DNA of 18,764 nucleotides from NCBI GenBank assembly GCA_003153875.1, contig PMBY01000306.1:1-18764 (forward strand), in the 5' to 3' direction. The stretch is from Myxococcales bacterium. GTDB taxonomy: Bacteria; Myxococcota; Polyangia; Fen-1088. The position numbers and the translations under genes are program-made. Below, piece after piece: positions 6,233 to 14,774 of the stretch; within the stretch, counting starts at the first letter, position 1; each line of letters begins with the position of its first letter. Below the pieces are notes generated by a model. That model worked only from the letters and a program-made list of their open reading frames with translations, was not told where the DNA came from and made no database searches.

Positions 6233-8371
6233 ATGGGCATGAGCCAAGGATCCGGCCGGCCGATGCGCGAGCCAGGCGAGCGTGCTGAGAGCACGGAGGA
6301 TCTGCGGGCGCGCATCGATCAGCTGCTGGAATGGCAGGCCTGGCAGCAGCGCCTGTTCGAGGCGATCCGCGTGGTCAACGATGAGAGTTCCAGTCAGCGG
6401 GGCGCAGCCTTCTTCGACGCCCTGACGGCTCATCTGGCCGTAGTGCTGGGAGCCGACGTGGCCTTCGTGGGCCAGCTCGGTCTTGACGGTGCCAGCATGG
6501 ACATCGTCTCGGTCTTCGGCGACGGCAAGCGCGCCACGCCGTTCTCGTATTCGCTGGCCGGAACCCCGTGCGCCCAGGTCATCGCAAACCGGGTGTACGC
6601 GCACAGCAAGGATGTGGTGCGCCTCTTCCCCGAGGACACCCTGTTGGCCGAGATGGGGATTCACGCCTACGTGGGCGTACCGTTGCGCGACGCCGATGGT
6701 AAGAGCATCGGCATCCTGGTGGGGCTCTTTCGCCGCGACTTGGACGATGTGGAGTGGGCCGAATCGGTGTTGCTGTTCTTCGCGCCGCGGGTGGCCTTGG
6801 AAATACAGCAGGCGCGCTCGGAAGATGTTCTGCGCCAGCGCGACCAAGCCTTGCACCGCCTGATGGACTCGAACGTGGTCGGGTTCGTGATGGCCGACCT
6901 GGAGGGTCGCATCCTCGATGCCAACGATGCCTACCTGGCCATGATCGGCTTCGACCGCGACGACCTTTCGGCAGGGCGAATCCGCTGGCCCGACATGGCG
7001 CCGCCTGAACGGACCGCGGACGAGCCGACCACCGTGCAGCGCTTGCTGACCCAGGGCTGGTCCAAGGCCGGGGAAGTGGAATGGGTACGCAAGGACGGGT
7101 CGCGCGTGCACGTCGTCATGGGCGGAGCGCTGCTGGACGCCGCCACCGGCCGCGTGGTTGCCTTTGTGCTGGATCAGACCGAACACCGACGAGCGGAACG
7201 CGAGCGGCAAGAGGTGCTGGCGCGCGAACACGCGGCTCTGGCCGAGGCTGAGGAAGCCAACCGGGCCAAGGATCGTTTTCTGGCGGTGGTTTCCCACGAA
7301 TTGCGCAATCCTCTGTCGCCCATCACGTCGGCGGTGCAGATCCTCAAGGCTCTCGTCCCGGCGGATGAGCGCGCGCAGAATGCCTTGCGCATCATCGACC
7401 GGAATGCGCGCCATGAAGCGCGCCTAGTGAATGACCTGCTCGATCTCTCGCGCGTGGCCCGAGGCGCGTTGAACATCGATCGCAAGCCCCTGGACCTGGG
7501 CTGCCTGCTGGTGGATGTGCTGGGCACCATGCACGAGGATGCGCAACGTGCGGGGCTGCACCTGGAGGGCACGTTCGAGCCTGGCTTATGGGTGAACGCC
7601 GATGCCACGCGCATGAGTCAGATCGCCATCAACCTGTTGTCGAATGCGCTCAAGTTCACCCCCAATGGAGGGCGGGTCACCGCGCGCCTGCAACGTCACG
7701 GTGAAAGCGCGCGTTTCACTGTGGAAGACACGGGGCTTGGCATCGATCCCGAGCTTCTGCCGCGCCTGTTTGCGCCCTTCGTGCAGGGATCGGCTGGGGC
7801 GTCCAGAAGGGCGGGCATGGGCATCGGATTGTCGATCGTGCGATCGCTGGTCGAGTTACACGGGGGCAGCGCGCGGGCGGAAAGCGAGGGCGCGGGGCGG
7901 GGAGCCCGTTTCATTGTCGAGTTGCCCACCATCGCACCGCCGCCTCAAGCGGAAACACCGGCCACGCTGGCAGCGGCCGGACCACGGGTTTTGGTGGTGG
8001 AAGACAATGACGACGCCCGCGAGATGGTCGCCACCTGTCTGGGCATGCTGGGATATTCGGTGGCAGGCTGCGCGACTGGCGAGGCGGCACTAGACTGGCT
8101 CAGTCGAGAACGACCCGGCGTCATCCTCGTCGACATTGGCTTGCCTGGCATCGACGGCTACCAGTTCCTGCGTGGGGCGCGCCTGCTGGCGGGCTGTGCC
8201 TCGATTCCTGCCCTCGCGGTGACCGCGCTCGGGCAGCCCGAGGACATGAAACGCACGCACGAGGCGGGATTTGCCGGGCATGTGGTCAAACCGTTCGATG
8301 TGGACGAGTTGGCCTACCGTATCCGCACGCTGCTGGTCGACAGCCGGTCGCCCGACGCGCGTCCCGTCTGA
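6233..8371 (+). CDS. Hybrid histidine kinase: GAF-PAS-HisKA-HATPase-REC
   Basis: 712-residue soluble hybrid sensor kinase with no membrane segment. Counting from ATG 6233: a GAF domain spans about 55-195, and a PAS domain about 204-320 (LHRLMDSNVVGFVMADLEGR, with NDAYLAMIGF). HisKA has phospho-acceptor His355 in VVSHELRNPL. The HATPase domain has its N-box around Asn471 (LLSNALKFTP), DTGLG at 499-503 and a GMGIGLS lid. A C-terminal receiver has acceptor Asp634 in ILVDIGLPG and Lys686 in VKPF. The GAF and PAS domains imply a cytoplasmic small-molecule or redox signal that cannot be named from sequence. The start is uncertain: TTG 6215 and ATG 6239 are in frame and no strong ribosome site distinguishes them. 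The gene converges with the signalling operon, with 8 bases between stop codons. No DNA-binding output is encoded here. Confidence 0.93.
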   Translation: MGMSQGSGRPMREPGERAESTEDLRARIDQLLEWQAWQQRLFEAIRVVNDESSSQRGAAFFDALTAHLAVVLGADVAFVGQLGLDGASMDIVSVFGDGKRATPFSYSLAGTPCAQVIANRVYAHSKDVVRLFPEDTLLAEMGIHAYVGVPLRDADGKSIGILVGLFRRDLDDVEWAESVLLFFAPRVALEIQQARSEDVLRQRDQALHRLMDSNVVGFVMADLEGRILDANDAYLAMIGFDRDDLSAGRIRWPDMAPPERTADEPTTVQRLLTQGWSKAGEVEWVRKDGSRVHVVMGGALLDAATGRVVAFVLDQTEHRRAERERQEVLAREHAALAEAEEANRAKDRFLAVVSHELRNPLSPITSAVQILKALVPADERAQNALRIIDRNARHEARLVNDLLDLSRVARGALNIDRKPLDLGCLLVDVLGTMHEDAQRAGLHLEGTFEPGLWVNADATRMSQIAINLLSNALKFTPNGGRVTARLQRHGESARFTVEDTGLGIDPELLPRLFAPFVQGSAGASRRAGMGIGLSIVRSLVELHGGSARAESEGAGRGARFIVELPTIAPPPQAETPATLAAAGPRVLVVEDNDDAREMVATCLGMLGYSVAGCATGEAALDWLSRERPGVILVDIGLPGIDGYQFLRGARLLAGCASIPALAVTALGQPEDMKRTHEAGFAGHVVKPFDVDELAYRIRTLLVDSRSPDARPV

Positions 8372-8378
8372 CGACGGG
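8363..8378. terminator. GC hairpin at the convergent kinase 3' ends
   Basis: CCCGTC and GACGGG form a perfect 6-bp stem with loop TGAC, overlapping the TGA of the plus-strand kinase and lying just beyond the TAG of the minus-strand one. It is symmetrical and placed to serve both directions, but lacks T-runs, so terminator function is only a suggestion. Confidence 0.35.
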
Positions 8379-8379
8379 C

Positions 8380-9930
8380 CTACCCCGACAGACTTGCATC
8401 GAGTCGAGGCGTTTCCAGCAGTTTCGACAGGACACGTTCCAGCGCGTCCATGCTTGGCGGTTTCGCAAGGTGGTGTTGGAAGCCAGCCGCGGCGGCTCGC
8501 TCCAGATCCTCCGGCAGGGCATAGCCGCTCAAGGCGACCAGGAAGGCGGAGCGCAAGGCCGGGTCCTGCCGAACCGCCCGCGCCACATCGTATCCGTCCA
8601 TGCCAGGCAAGCCGATGTCGCAAAGGACCACGTCGGGATGGAATGAGCGAGCCCTCGCGAGGCCGTCCAGCCCGCTGTAGGCGACCGCGACTTCATGCGC
8701 GCCCAGCTCCAGGGCCTCGCGCAGGCTTTCCGCCGCGTCGAGGTTGTCTTCTATGATCAAGACACGCCGGCACACGCGCGGGCGCCTCTCGGGTTCGGCC
8801 GTCTTGTCCGGCGCTGTTCCGGCATCAAGTGGCAGTCGCACGACGAAGGCAGCTCCTTTGCCGAGCCCCTCGCTTTGCGCCTGGATGCTGCCCCCATGCA
8901 TCTCGACCAGGCCCTTGATCAAGGCCAGCCCCAGCCCCAGCCCTCCCTTGCTGCGGTCGAGAGACTGGTCGGCTTGCATGAAGGGCTGAAACAGATGCGC
9001 GACCGTGTCCGGTGCCATGCCCACGCCGTTGTCGACCACACGAATCACAGCCTCACCTGCCTCGGCCGCGACCGAAACATGCGCGCGTCCTCCGCGGGGC
9101 GTGAACTTCGCCGCGTTCTGCAAGAGATTCCCGACCATCTGTGCGACCCGGGTTGCGTCGGCATTGACCATCACCGGAGTCGGCGCCAGATCGCATGAGA
9201 GCCGCACCTCGTTGCGCTCGAAGAAGCTGCGGTTGTCTTCGGCCGCACGATGGACCAACTGATTGATGTCAAGACGCTGCTTCTGCAAGTGAATCTTGTT
9301 GCGCGTGATGCGGGTCACGTCGAGCAGGTCGTCGACCAGGTTCGACAGTTGCGTAGCCTGGCGCTCGATCACCCCCAGGGCGCGCCGGGCTTGCTCCCCA
9401 CCGGGAGTGGCGCGGTTCAGGATGTAGAGGCTGTTCTTGATGGGCGCCAGGGGGTTGCGCAGCTCGTGCGAGAGCACCGCCAGAAACTCATTCTTGCGCT
9501 GATCGGCCTCGAGCAACTGCGCGTTGGCCACCATCAGCAACCGCTTTTGCCGATACAGCTGCAGGAACACGTTCACCTTGCTCGCCAGGATACGGGGGTC
9601 AAGCGGCTTGACCAGGAAGTCCACCGCACCTGACTCGTAGCCTTTGAACACACGATCTCGATCGTGGAGTCCGGCGGTCACGAAGATGATGGGGATCTCG
9701 CGGGTGCGCTCCACGTTGCGCATCAGCTCCGCCAGCGCAAAGCCATCCAACTCGGGCATCTGGACGTCGATAAGGGCCAGCGCCACCTCGTGGTCAAGCA
9801 GGAGTTCGAGGGCGCGCTTGCCCGACTCGGCCTTGAGAATCTGAGCGTCGCTGTGCCGGAGCAAGCCCTCGAGCGCCAGGAGATTTTCCGGGCGATCGTC
9901 AACCAGGAGGAGCTTGGGCAGATCGCTCAT
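8380..9930 (-). CDS. REC-HisKA-HATPase-REC hybrid kinase/response regulator
   Basis: 516-residue cytoplasmic signalling protein and last gene of the minus-strand operon. The N-terminal receiver (about 5-120) has DD at 11-12, acceptor Asp55 in ALIDVQMPELDG and Lys108. HisKA has His155 in VLSHELRNPLAPIK. The HATPase domain has Asn272 in LLQNAAKFTP, DNGVG at 300-304 and GLGLGLALIKG. A second receiver (about 388-508) has acceptor Asp438 in LCDIGLPGMDG and Lys490 in LAKPP. A leading receiver suggests the kinase is controlled by phosphate from another kinase, plausibly the large kinase that begins this operon, and passes it on through the trailing receiver. The start is ATG 9930, overlapping the cheB stop by 4 bases (ATGA), with a weak GAG-type ribosome site. 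The longer upstream frame runs through cheB and was discarded. Confidence 0.93.
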   Translation of the reverse strand: MSDLPKLLLVDDRPENLLALEGLLRHSDAQILKAESGKRALELLLDHEVALALIDVQMPELDGFALAELMRNVERTREIPIIFVTAGLHDRDRVFKGYESGAVDFLVKPLDPRILASKVNVFLQLYRQKRLLMVANAQLLEADQRKNEFLAVLSHELRNPLAPIKNSLYILNRATPGGEQARRALGVIERQATQLSNLVDDLLDVTRITRNKIHLQKQRLDINQLVHRAAEDNRSFFERNEVRLSCDLAPTPVMVNADATRVAQMVGNLLQNAAKFTPRGGRAHVSVAAEAGEAVIRVVDNGVGMAPDTVAHLFQPFMQADQSLDRSKGGLGLGLALIKGLVEMHGGSIQAQSEGLGKGAAFVVRLPLDAGTAPDKTAEPERRPRVCRRVLIIEDNLDAAESLREALELGAHEVAVAYSGLDGLARARSFHPDVVLCDIGLPGMDGYDVARAVRQDPALRSAFLVALSGYALPEDLERAAAAGFQHHLAKPPSMDALERVLSKLLETPRLDASLSG

Positions 9931-10553
9931 CTTGCGTCTCGATCCCTTGAAGTCTGCCACACCGATAGCTGCTGCACCCACTGGGAGATTGCTTTGGCGG
10001 ACAACCGGGGCGCATTCGGGCAAAGTGCCAGCGCCGCTTTGGGCATCGCGCCCTGTGCCGCTTCGTCGGGGTCTTGGATGGCAACCAAGCCACCGGCCTC
10101 CTGGATGGCGCGCAGCCCTTGCGCGCCGTCGGGGTTGGCGCCCGAGACAACCACCCCCGCGCAACGCGGACCCAAGACATCGGCCGCAGACTGGAAGAGC
10201 ACGTCGACCGACGGGCGCGAAAAGTTCACCGGCTCATCGACGGACAGGGCAAAGCACGGCCCCGGGTCGATGAGTAGGTGATAGTCCGGCGGCGCTAGGT
10301 ACACCGTGGCAGGCGCCAAAGGCTCCTTGTCGAGAGCCTCGCGCAGGGCAAGCCCGCACTTCCCGTGTAGGGCCCCTGCCAGCGCGCTGGGTCTGCTCCT
10401 GGGCAGGTGGATGACCACCACCACGGGCGTCGCGAAGTCGGCACGGAGCGCCCCGAGCACGAGGGAGACAACCTCGATCGCTCCCGCAGAACCGCCGATG
10501 AGAATTGCCTGCGGTCCCCGGTTTTCGGAAGCTGGGGTGAGCGGACCCATCAT
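9927..10553 (-). CDS. cheB: CheB-type methylesterase, stand-alone catalytic domain
   Basis: 208-residue protein-glutamate methylesterase/deamidase domain without the N-terminal receiver of classical CheB. The catalytic triad is visible: Ser22 in IGGSAGAIE, His49 in VIHLPRSRPS and Asp142 in SGANPDGAQGL, where family members usually read GMGxDGAxG. YLAPPDYHLLI and a GAMPKAAL segment are further family signatures. It removes methyl groups placed by CheR on glutamates of a receptor or receptor-like protein. With no receiver of its own, its activity is probably set by neighbours or by expression. The start is ATG 10553, the first of two adjacent Met codons, 7 bases after the cheR stop; the ribosome site is weak, so 10550 is equally possible. 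Confidence 0.9.
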   Translation of the reverse strand: MMGPLTPASENRGPQAILIGGSAGAIEVVSLVLGALRADFATPVVVVIHLPRSRPSALAGALHGKCGLALREALDKEPLAPATVYLAPPDYHLLIDPGPCFALSVDEPVNFSRPSVDVLFQSAADVLGPRCAGVVVSGANPDGAQGLRAIQEAGGLVAIQDPDEAAQGAMPKAALALCPNAPRLSAKAISQWVQQLSVWQTSRDRDAR

Positions 10554-10560
10554 GTTGCCA

Positions 10561-11382
10561 TCATCGCCTCTGGTAGATCCTCTCCTCGCGTACCAACTCG
10601 GAAAATTCGGCGGCGTGGATTGAGAAAGCGAGCGTCTCTTGCGCTCCCAGCCCGAGGAAGCCCTTGCGGCACAGTGAGTCCCGGAACAGGGCCACGGCGC
10701 GGTCTTGCAAGATGCGGTCGAAGTAGATGAGGACGTTGCGACAGGTGATGAGCTGAACCTCGGCGAAGACGCTGTCGGTGGCGAGACTGTGGTCGGAGAA
10801 GAGCACGCCCTGGCGCAGGCTCTTGTCGAAAACCGCTGCGTTGTATCCCGCGGTGTAGTAGTCGGAGAGCGAGCCTCGGCCGCCGGCCTCGCCATAGGCC
10901 TTGCTGAAATCGGCAATCCGGTCGAGCGCGTAGATGCCGATCTCGGCCTGGCGCAAGGCCTCAGGGTTGATGTCGGTCGCGTAGATGAGCGTGCGATCGA
11001 GAAGCCCCTCCTCGCGCAGCAGGATGGCGAGCGAGGTGACCTCCTCGCCCGTGGCGCAGCCCGGAATCCAGACCTTGAGCGAGGGATAGGTACGCAGGTA
11101 GGGCACGACTTTCTCGCGCAGGGTCCGGTAGAAGCTGGGATCGCGGAACATGTCGCTCACCTGCACCGTCAGGTGGGCGAGCAGCCCGCGCATGACCTCG
11201 GGCTCGCGCAGCACCCGCTCTTGCAAGGCCGAGAGCGAGCGGCAAGCGAAATGTTCCATCGCCTGTTCCAGGCGGCGCTTGAGCGAGGAGATCGCGTAGC
11301 GTCGGAAGTCGTAGCTGTACTTGAGGTGGATGGCCTCAAGCAACAGGGGCAGCTCGATATCGAACTCTGCGGACAAGACCAC
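10561..11382 (-). CDS. cheR: CheR-type protein-glutamate O-methyltransferase
   Basis: 273-residue SAM-dependent methyltransferase of the CheR family. An N-terminal helical part carries LTVQVSDMFRD at about 71-81, the counterpart of the CheR TxFFR substrate/SAM loop. The SAM-binding core has WIPGCATGEEVTSLA with the GCATGEE loop at 108-114, ATDIN at 135-139 and the conserved ITCRNVLIYFD at about 212-222. No TPR or receptor-tethering extension is present. The start is GTG 11382, with AGAGG a few bases upstream and only 4 bases after the stop of the large kinase, so translation is probably coupled. It is expected to methylate glutamates on a chemoreceptor-like protein, but none is encoded in the window. 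Confidence 0.93.
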   Translation of the reverse strand: MVLSAEFDIELPLLLEAIHLKYSYDFRRYAISSLKRRLEQAMEHFACRSLSALQERVLREPEVMRGLLAHLTVQVSDMFRDPSFYRTLREKVVPYLRTYPSLKVWIPGCATGEEVTSLAILLREEGLLDRTLIYATDINPEALRQAEIGIYALDRIADFSKAYGEAGGRGSLSDYYTAGYNAAVFDKSLRQGVLFSDHSLATDSVFAEVQLITCRNVLIYFDRILQDRAVALFRDSLCRKGFLGLGAQETLAFSIHAAEFSELVREERIYQRR

Positions 11383-11386
11383 GCCT

Positions 11387-14300
11387 CTACTTGGGGATCC
11401 AGACCTTGATGAGCGAAAGCAGCTTGTCGACGTCGAGTGGCTTGGCGATGTAGTCGTCCGCGCCGGCTCGCAGGCACTCCTCGCGATCGTTGGGCATCGC
11501 CTTGGCGGTCAGCGCGATGATGGGCAGTCGCTTCCACTCGGACTTCTTGCGGATCTCGCGGATGGCTGTGAGCCCGTCCATCTCGGGCATCATGATGTCC
11601 ATCAGCACCACATCCACGGCGATGCCGCCCGGGGCCTGCGCGCTCTCCAGCGCGGCCAGCGCCTCCTTGCCGTTGCGGGCGAAACGCAGCTTGGCGCCCT
11701 TGGATTCGAGAACGCTGGCCAGTGCGAACACATTGCGGGCGTCGTCGTCGACCACCAGGATCTGCCTGCCCTCGAGCGCGGCCTCACGGTTGCGCACCTC
11801 GCGCAGAATGCGCTGCTGCTCCGCCGGGAGATTGCCCTCCACTTGGTGCAGGAAGAGCGTCACCTCGTCGAGCAGGCGCTCCGGCGACTTTGCGCCTTTG
11901 ATGATGATGGAACTGGCATAGCGACCCAGCCGCTCCTCCTCCGCACGCTCGAGCGAGCGGCCGGTGTACACAATCACTGGGGGAAACGCGAAGGCTTCGC
12001 CCGCCGCCATCTTGTCGAGCACATCGTAACCCGTCATGTCCGGGAGCGTGAGGTCGAGCACCATGCAGTCGAAGGTGCGTTCCCTGAGCCGCTGCAGCGC
12101 CTCGGCGCCGGTCGCCACCGAAACGATGTTCACGTTCTCAGTTTTCAGAAGCTGAACGATGCCTTCACGCTGGACCGCGACGTCCTCAACCACGAGCACG
12201 TGCCGCAGCTTCTGCGCAAGCCGCTGCTCGAGCTTCTGAATCGCCTCGATGAGTTGCTCGCGCTTGACCGGTTTGACGGCGTAGCCTATCGCCCCCATCT
12301 CGAGGGCCTGCTGGGTGGATTCCATCGCCGAGACGACATGGACCGGAATGTGGCGTGTCCCCGGGTTGCGCTTCAGGTGCTCAAGGACTGAGAGCCCGGA
12401 GTTGTCAGGCAGGTTGATGTCGAGCAGCACCGCGCTGGGGACGAATTGCTCTGCCAGGCGAAGACCCTCGGCTGCGGTGGTCGCCACCAACGCGCGAAAG
12501 CGCTGTTCGTGCAACAGGTCGCGCAGGATGCGTGCGAAGGCGTGGTCGTCCTCGATGACCAGGATGGACCGCTCGGCGGGTTGCAGGCGTGCGCGGTCGT
12601 CTTCCGGGGACGGCGACGGATCTGGACGCGCTTGCTGACTGGACGACACCGGCACCACGCCCGCCGGCCTGTGCGCCGGCGACGGGACGGCCGTAGCACG
12701 CGTTCGTGTTTCCACCGTCCGGGAGCCTTCGCCTGTCCGCGCCTCGATCACCCGCGGGATGGTGAGCGTGAAGGTGCTCCCCTTGCCCAGGGTACTTTCG
12801 ACCGAGATGTCGCCACCCAGCCGTCGGGCCAGTTCGCGCGAAATGGTGAGGCCCAGGCCGGTGCCTCCGTAGCTGCGGTTGGTGGTGCCGTTGGCCTGGC
12901 GAAAGGCTTCGAAGATTATCTGCTGCTGATCTGCGGCGATTCCGATGCCACTGTCGCTTACCGAAAACGACACGCACCCGCCCGGAGCGTCCCTGACCAG
13001 CAGGCTCACCGAACCGGCCTGGGTGAACTTGAACGCGTTGGAGAGCAGGTTGCGCAGTATCTGTTGGATGCGCAGCCCGTCGCTCGTGATCGAAACCGGC
13101 GCCCCCTGCGCCAGCCCCGCCTCGAAGGACAAGTGCCTTTCGGCTGCCACCGGCTGGAAGGTGCGCCTGATAGACTCGATGGTGCGCGGCAAGTCCACCA
13201 TCTCGACCTGAAGCTCCATTCGACCCGCCTCTATGCGCGAGAGGTCGAGGATGTCGTTGATGAGCACGAGCAGATCGTTGCCTGAGGAGTAGATGGTGGC
13301 CGCGTACTTGACCTGCTCGGGGGTCAGGTTGCCGTCCTTGTTGTCGGCGAGCAGCTTGGCCAAGATAAGGGCGCTGTTGAGTGGCGTGCGCAACTCATGG
13401 CTCATGTTGGCGAGAAACTCGGACTTGTACTGGTTCGCCCGGGTCAACTCGTCGGCCTTCTCGACCAGATCCACCTGCGCTCGCGATAGATCGTCGCGCT
13501 GTCGTTCGAGCGCCTGCGTCTGCTCCTCGAGCTGCACGTTGGTCTGCTCCAGCTCCGCCTGCTGATTCTCAAGCCGTGCCTGCGACTCGCGCAAAGCCCG
13601 GCTCTGCTCTTCCAGCTCCTCGTTGATGACTCGTAACTCTTCCTGCTGGGTCTGCAGCTCCTTGGCCTGGCGCTCAGTTGCTTCGAGAAGCGCCTGACGC
13701 TGCGCTCGATAGCGGGCCGAGCGCAGCGAGATGCCGGCCACCTCAGCGACGGTTTCGAGATATTCGAGCGCATCCGCGCCGGGCCTCTCAAGAAAGCCCA
13801 GCTCGATGACCCCGATGGTGCGGCCCTCGCCCAGAAGCGGCGCGATCACCAGGTGACGCGGCTGCGACTCGCCGGTGGCGGTCACGATGCGGACGTGCTC
13901 GTCGGGCACATTGCAGAGCGAGGCCAGCTTCCCCGCGAGCGCGACCCGACCCACCCAGCCCTCGCCCGGCTGGAAGGAATCAGGTGGTGCGCCCGGACCG
14001 CTGCTGGCGCAGGCGAAGGTTGCCGCGCGCTCCGCCATCCCTGACTCTTTCATCACGTAGAGCACGCCGACCTTGGCGCCCAAATAGTGTGCGACGAAGG
14101 ATAGGATCTGCGAAGCGACCGTCTCTTCGTTCAGCTCCCCGCGAACCTCGCTGGCGAGCTCGGCTTGCCCGCGCATGATCCACGCCTGCCGGCGCAGCGC
14201 CGTGGCCTTGGCGTTGGCTTCATCCAGGGACTTGCGCAAGGCACCGCAGAAGATGGCTACGACCACGCCTGAGATCAGCGAGAGACAGGTGGCGATGAGT

Positions 14301-14629
14301 GCCGAACCGTGCAGGGTGAATTGGCCGAAAGGCCGGATGAAGAAGTAGTTGCCTGTGAGAGCTGCGAGCAGCGCGGCCAGCAAACCCGGCCCGCGACCTC
14401 CGTAGACGGAGGTGATTGCGATACCGGCAAAGAACAGGACGAACGGCGCGATGTCCTGTTGGGGCACGGCGAAACGCTGGATCAGTGCTACGGCGGCAAT
14501 AGCCAAGACGCCGATCCCGTAGCGCACAGGCGCGGAGCGCCACACCGTGCGGGGCACGCCCGGCGCCGCTGCCGGACCGGTGCTGCCAGTGATTGGAGCC
14601 CGCCGATCGGGGAGTTCAGAGCCCGGCAT
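11387..14629 (-). CDS. Membrane hybrid kinase: 4 TM, GAF, coiled coil, HK, three receivers
   Basis: 1080-residue hybrid sensor kinase and first gene of the minus-strand operon. Residues about 37-130 hold four hydrophobic segments resembling the KdpD-like DUF4118 module (FVLFFAGIAITSVYGGRGPG, NYFFIRPFGQF). A GAF domain covers about 160-300. A long Gln/Glu-rich coiled coil spans about 305-400. HisKA has His411 in MSHELRTPLNS. The HATPase domain has Asn531 in LLSNAFKF, DSGIG at 559-563 and GTGLGL at 589-594. A Pro/Ser/Arg-rich hinge (about 630-685) leads to three receivers with acceptor Asp737, Asp859 and Asp1011. The second receiver has KG rather than KP after its conserved Lys911. The start is ATG 14629, with AGGAG 6 bases upstream. 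It probably drives phosphate into the downstream REC-kinase-REC protein; the signal is unknown. Confidence 0.94.
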   Translation of the reverse strand: MPGSELPDRRAPITGSTGPAAAPGVPRTVWRSAPVRYGIGVLAIAAVALIQRFAVPQQDIAPFVLFFAGIAITSVYGGRGPGLLAALLAALTGNYFFIRPFGQFTLHGSALIATCLSLISGVVVAIFCGALRKSLDEANAKATALRRQAWIMRGQAELASEVRGELNEETVASQILSFVAHYLGAKVGVLYVMKESGMAERAATFACASSGPGAPPDSFQPGEGWVGRVALAGKLASLCNVPDEHVRIVTATGESQPRHLVIAPLLGEGRTIGVIELGFLERPGADALEYLETVAEVAGISLRSARYRAQRQALLEATERQAKELQTQQEELRVINEELEEQSRALRESQARLENQQAELEQTNVQLEEQTQALERQRDDLSRAQVDLVEKADELTRANQYKSEFLANMSHELRTPLNSALILAKLLADNKDGNLTPEQVKYAATIYSSGNDLLVLINDILDLSRIEAGRMELQVEMVDLPRTIESIRRTFQPVAAERHLSFEAGLAQGAPVSITSDGLRIQQILRNLLSNAFKFTQAGSVSLLVRDAPGGCVSFSVSDSGIGIAADQQQIIFEAFRQANGTTNRSYGGTGLGLTISRELARRLGGDISVESTLGKGSTFTLTIPRVIEARTGEGSRTVETRTRATAVPSPAHRPAGVVPVSSSQQARPDPSPSPEDDRARLQPAERSILVIEDDHAFARILRDLLHEQRFRALVATTAAEGLRLAEQFVPSAVLLDINLPDNSGLSVLEHLKRNPGTRHIPVHVVSAMESTQQALEMGAIGYAVKPVKREQLIEAIQKLEQRLAQKLRHVLVVEDVAVQREGIVQLLKTENVNIVSVATGAEALQRLRERTFDCMVLDLTLPDMTGYDVLDKMAAGEAFAFPPVIVYTGRSLERAEEERLGRYASSIIIKGAKSPERLLDEVTLFLHQVEGNLPAEQQRILREVRNREAALEGRQILVVDDDARNVFALASVLESKGAKLRFARNGKEALAALESAQAPGGIAVDVVLMDIMMPEMDGLTAIREIRKKSEWKRLPIIALTAKAMPNDREECLRAGADDYIAKPLDVDKLLSLIKVWIPK

Positions 14630-14635
14630 GAGTCT

Positions 14636-14640
14636 CTCCT
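14636..14640 (-). promoter_or_regulatory. Ribosome binding site of the large kinase
   Basis: AGGAG on the minus strand ends 6 bases before ATG 14629 and supports that start. It is the clearest ribosome site of the four-gene operon, as expected for its first gene. Confidence 0.75.
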
Positions 14641-14749
14641 ACGAGCTGGCCACCGTGGCCAAGGCAAAGGGGCTTGTCAACGATCCTCATGCTGACGGTA
14701 GGGTGCAGCCGCAGTCCGGAGTCACAGACGATCCATAGATGCACGAACA

Positions 14750-14774
14750 GGCGAACTCCTTACAGGAATTCGCC
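14750..14774. promoter_or_regulatory. Near-perfect 25-base palindrome, possible operator
   Basis: GGCGAACTCCT, spacer TAC, AGGAATTCGCC: 11-base arms with one mismatch (C14756 against A14768) and dyad centre at A14762. It lies about 120 bases upstream of the large kinase start. It could be a regulator binding site or a leader hairpin; no regulator can be assigned. Confidence 0.5.

Noticed and set aside
6071..7414. 447-codon minus-strand frame opposite the GAF-PAS kinase
   Set aside because: It is the shadow of a gene with intact GAF, PAS and kinase motifs; its translation has no recognisable family and crosses the upstream intergenic hairpin.
11321..12391. 356-codon plus-strand frame opposite the receivers of the large kinase
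   Set aside because: The antisense strand encodes three receiver domains with conserved residues; the plus-strand product is low-complexity Leu/His/Arg sequence.
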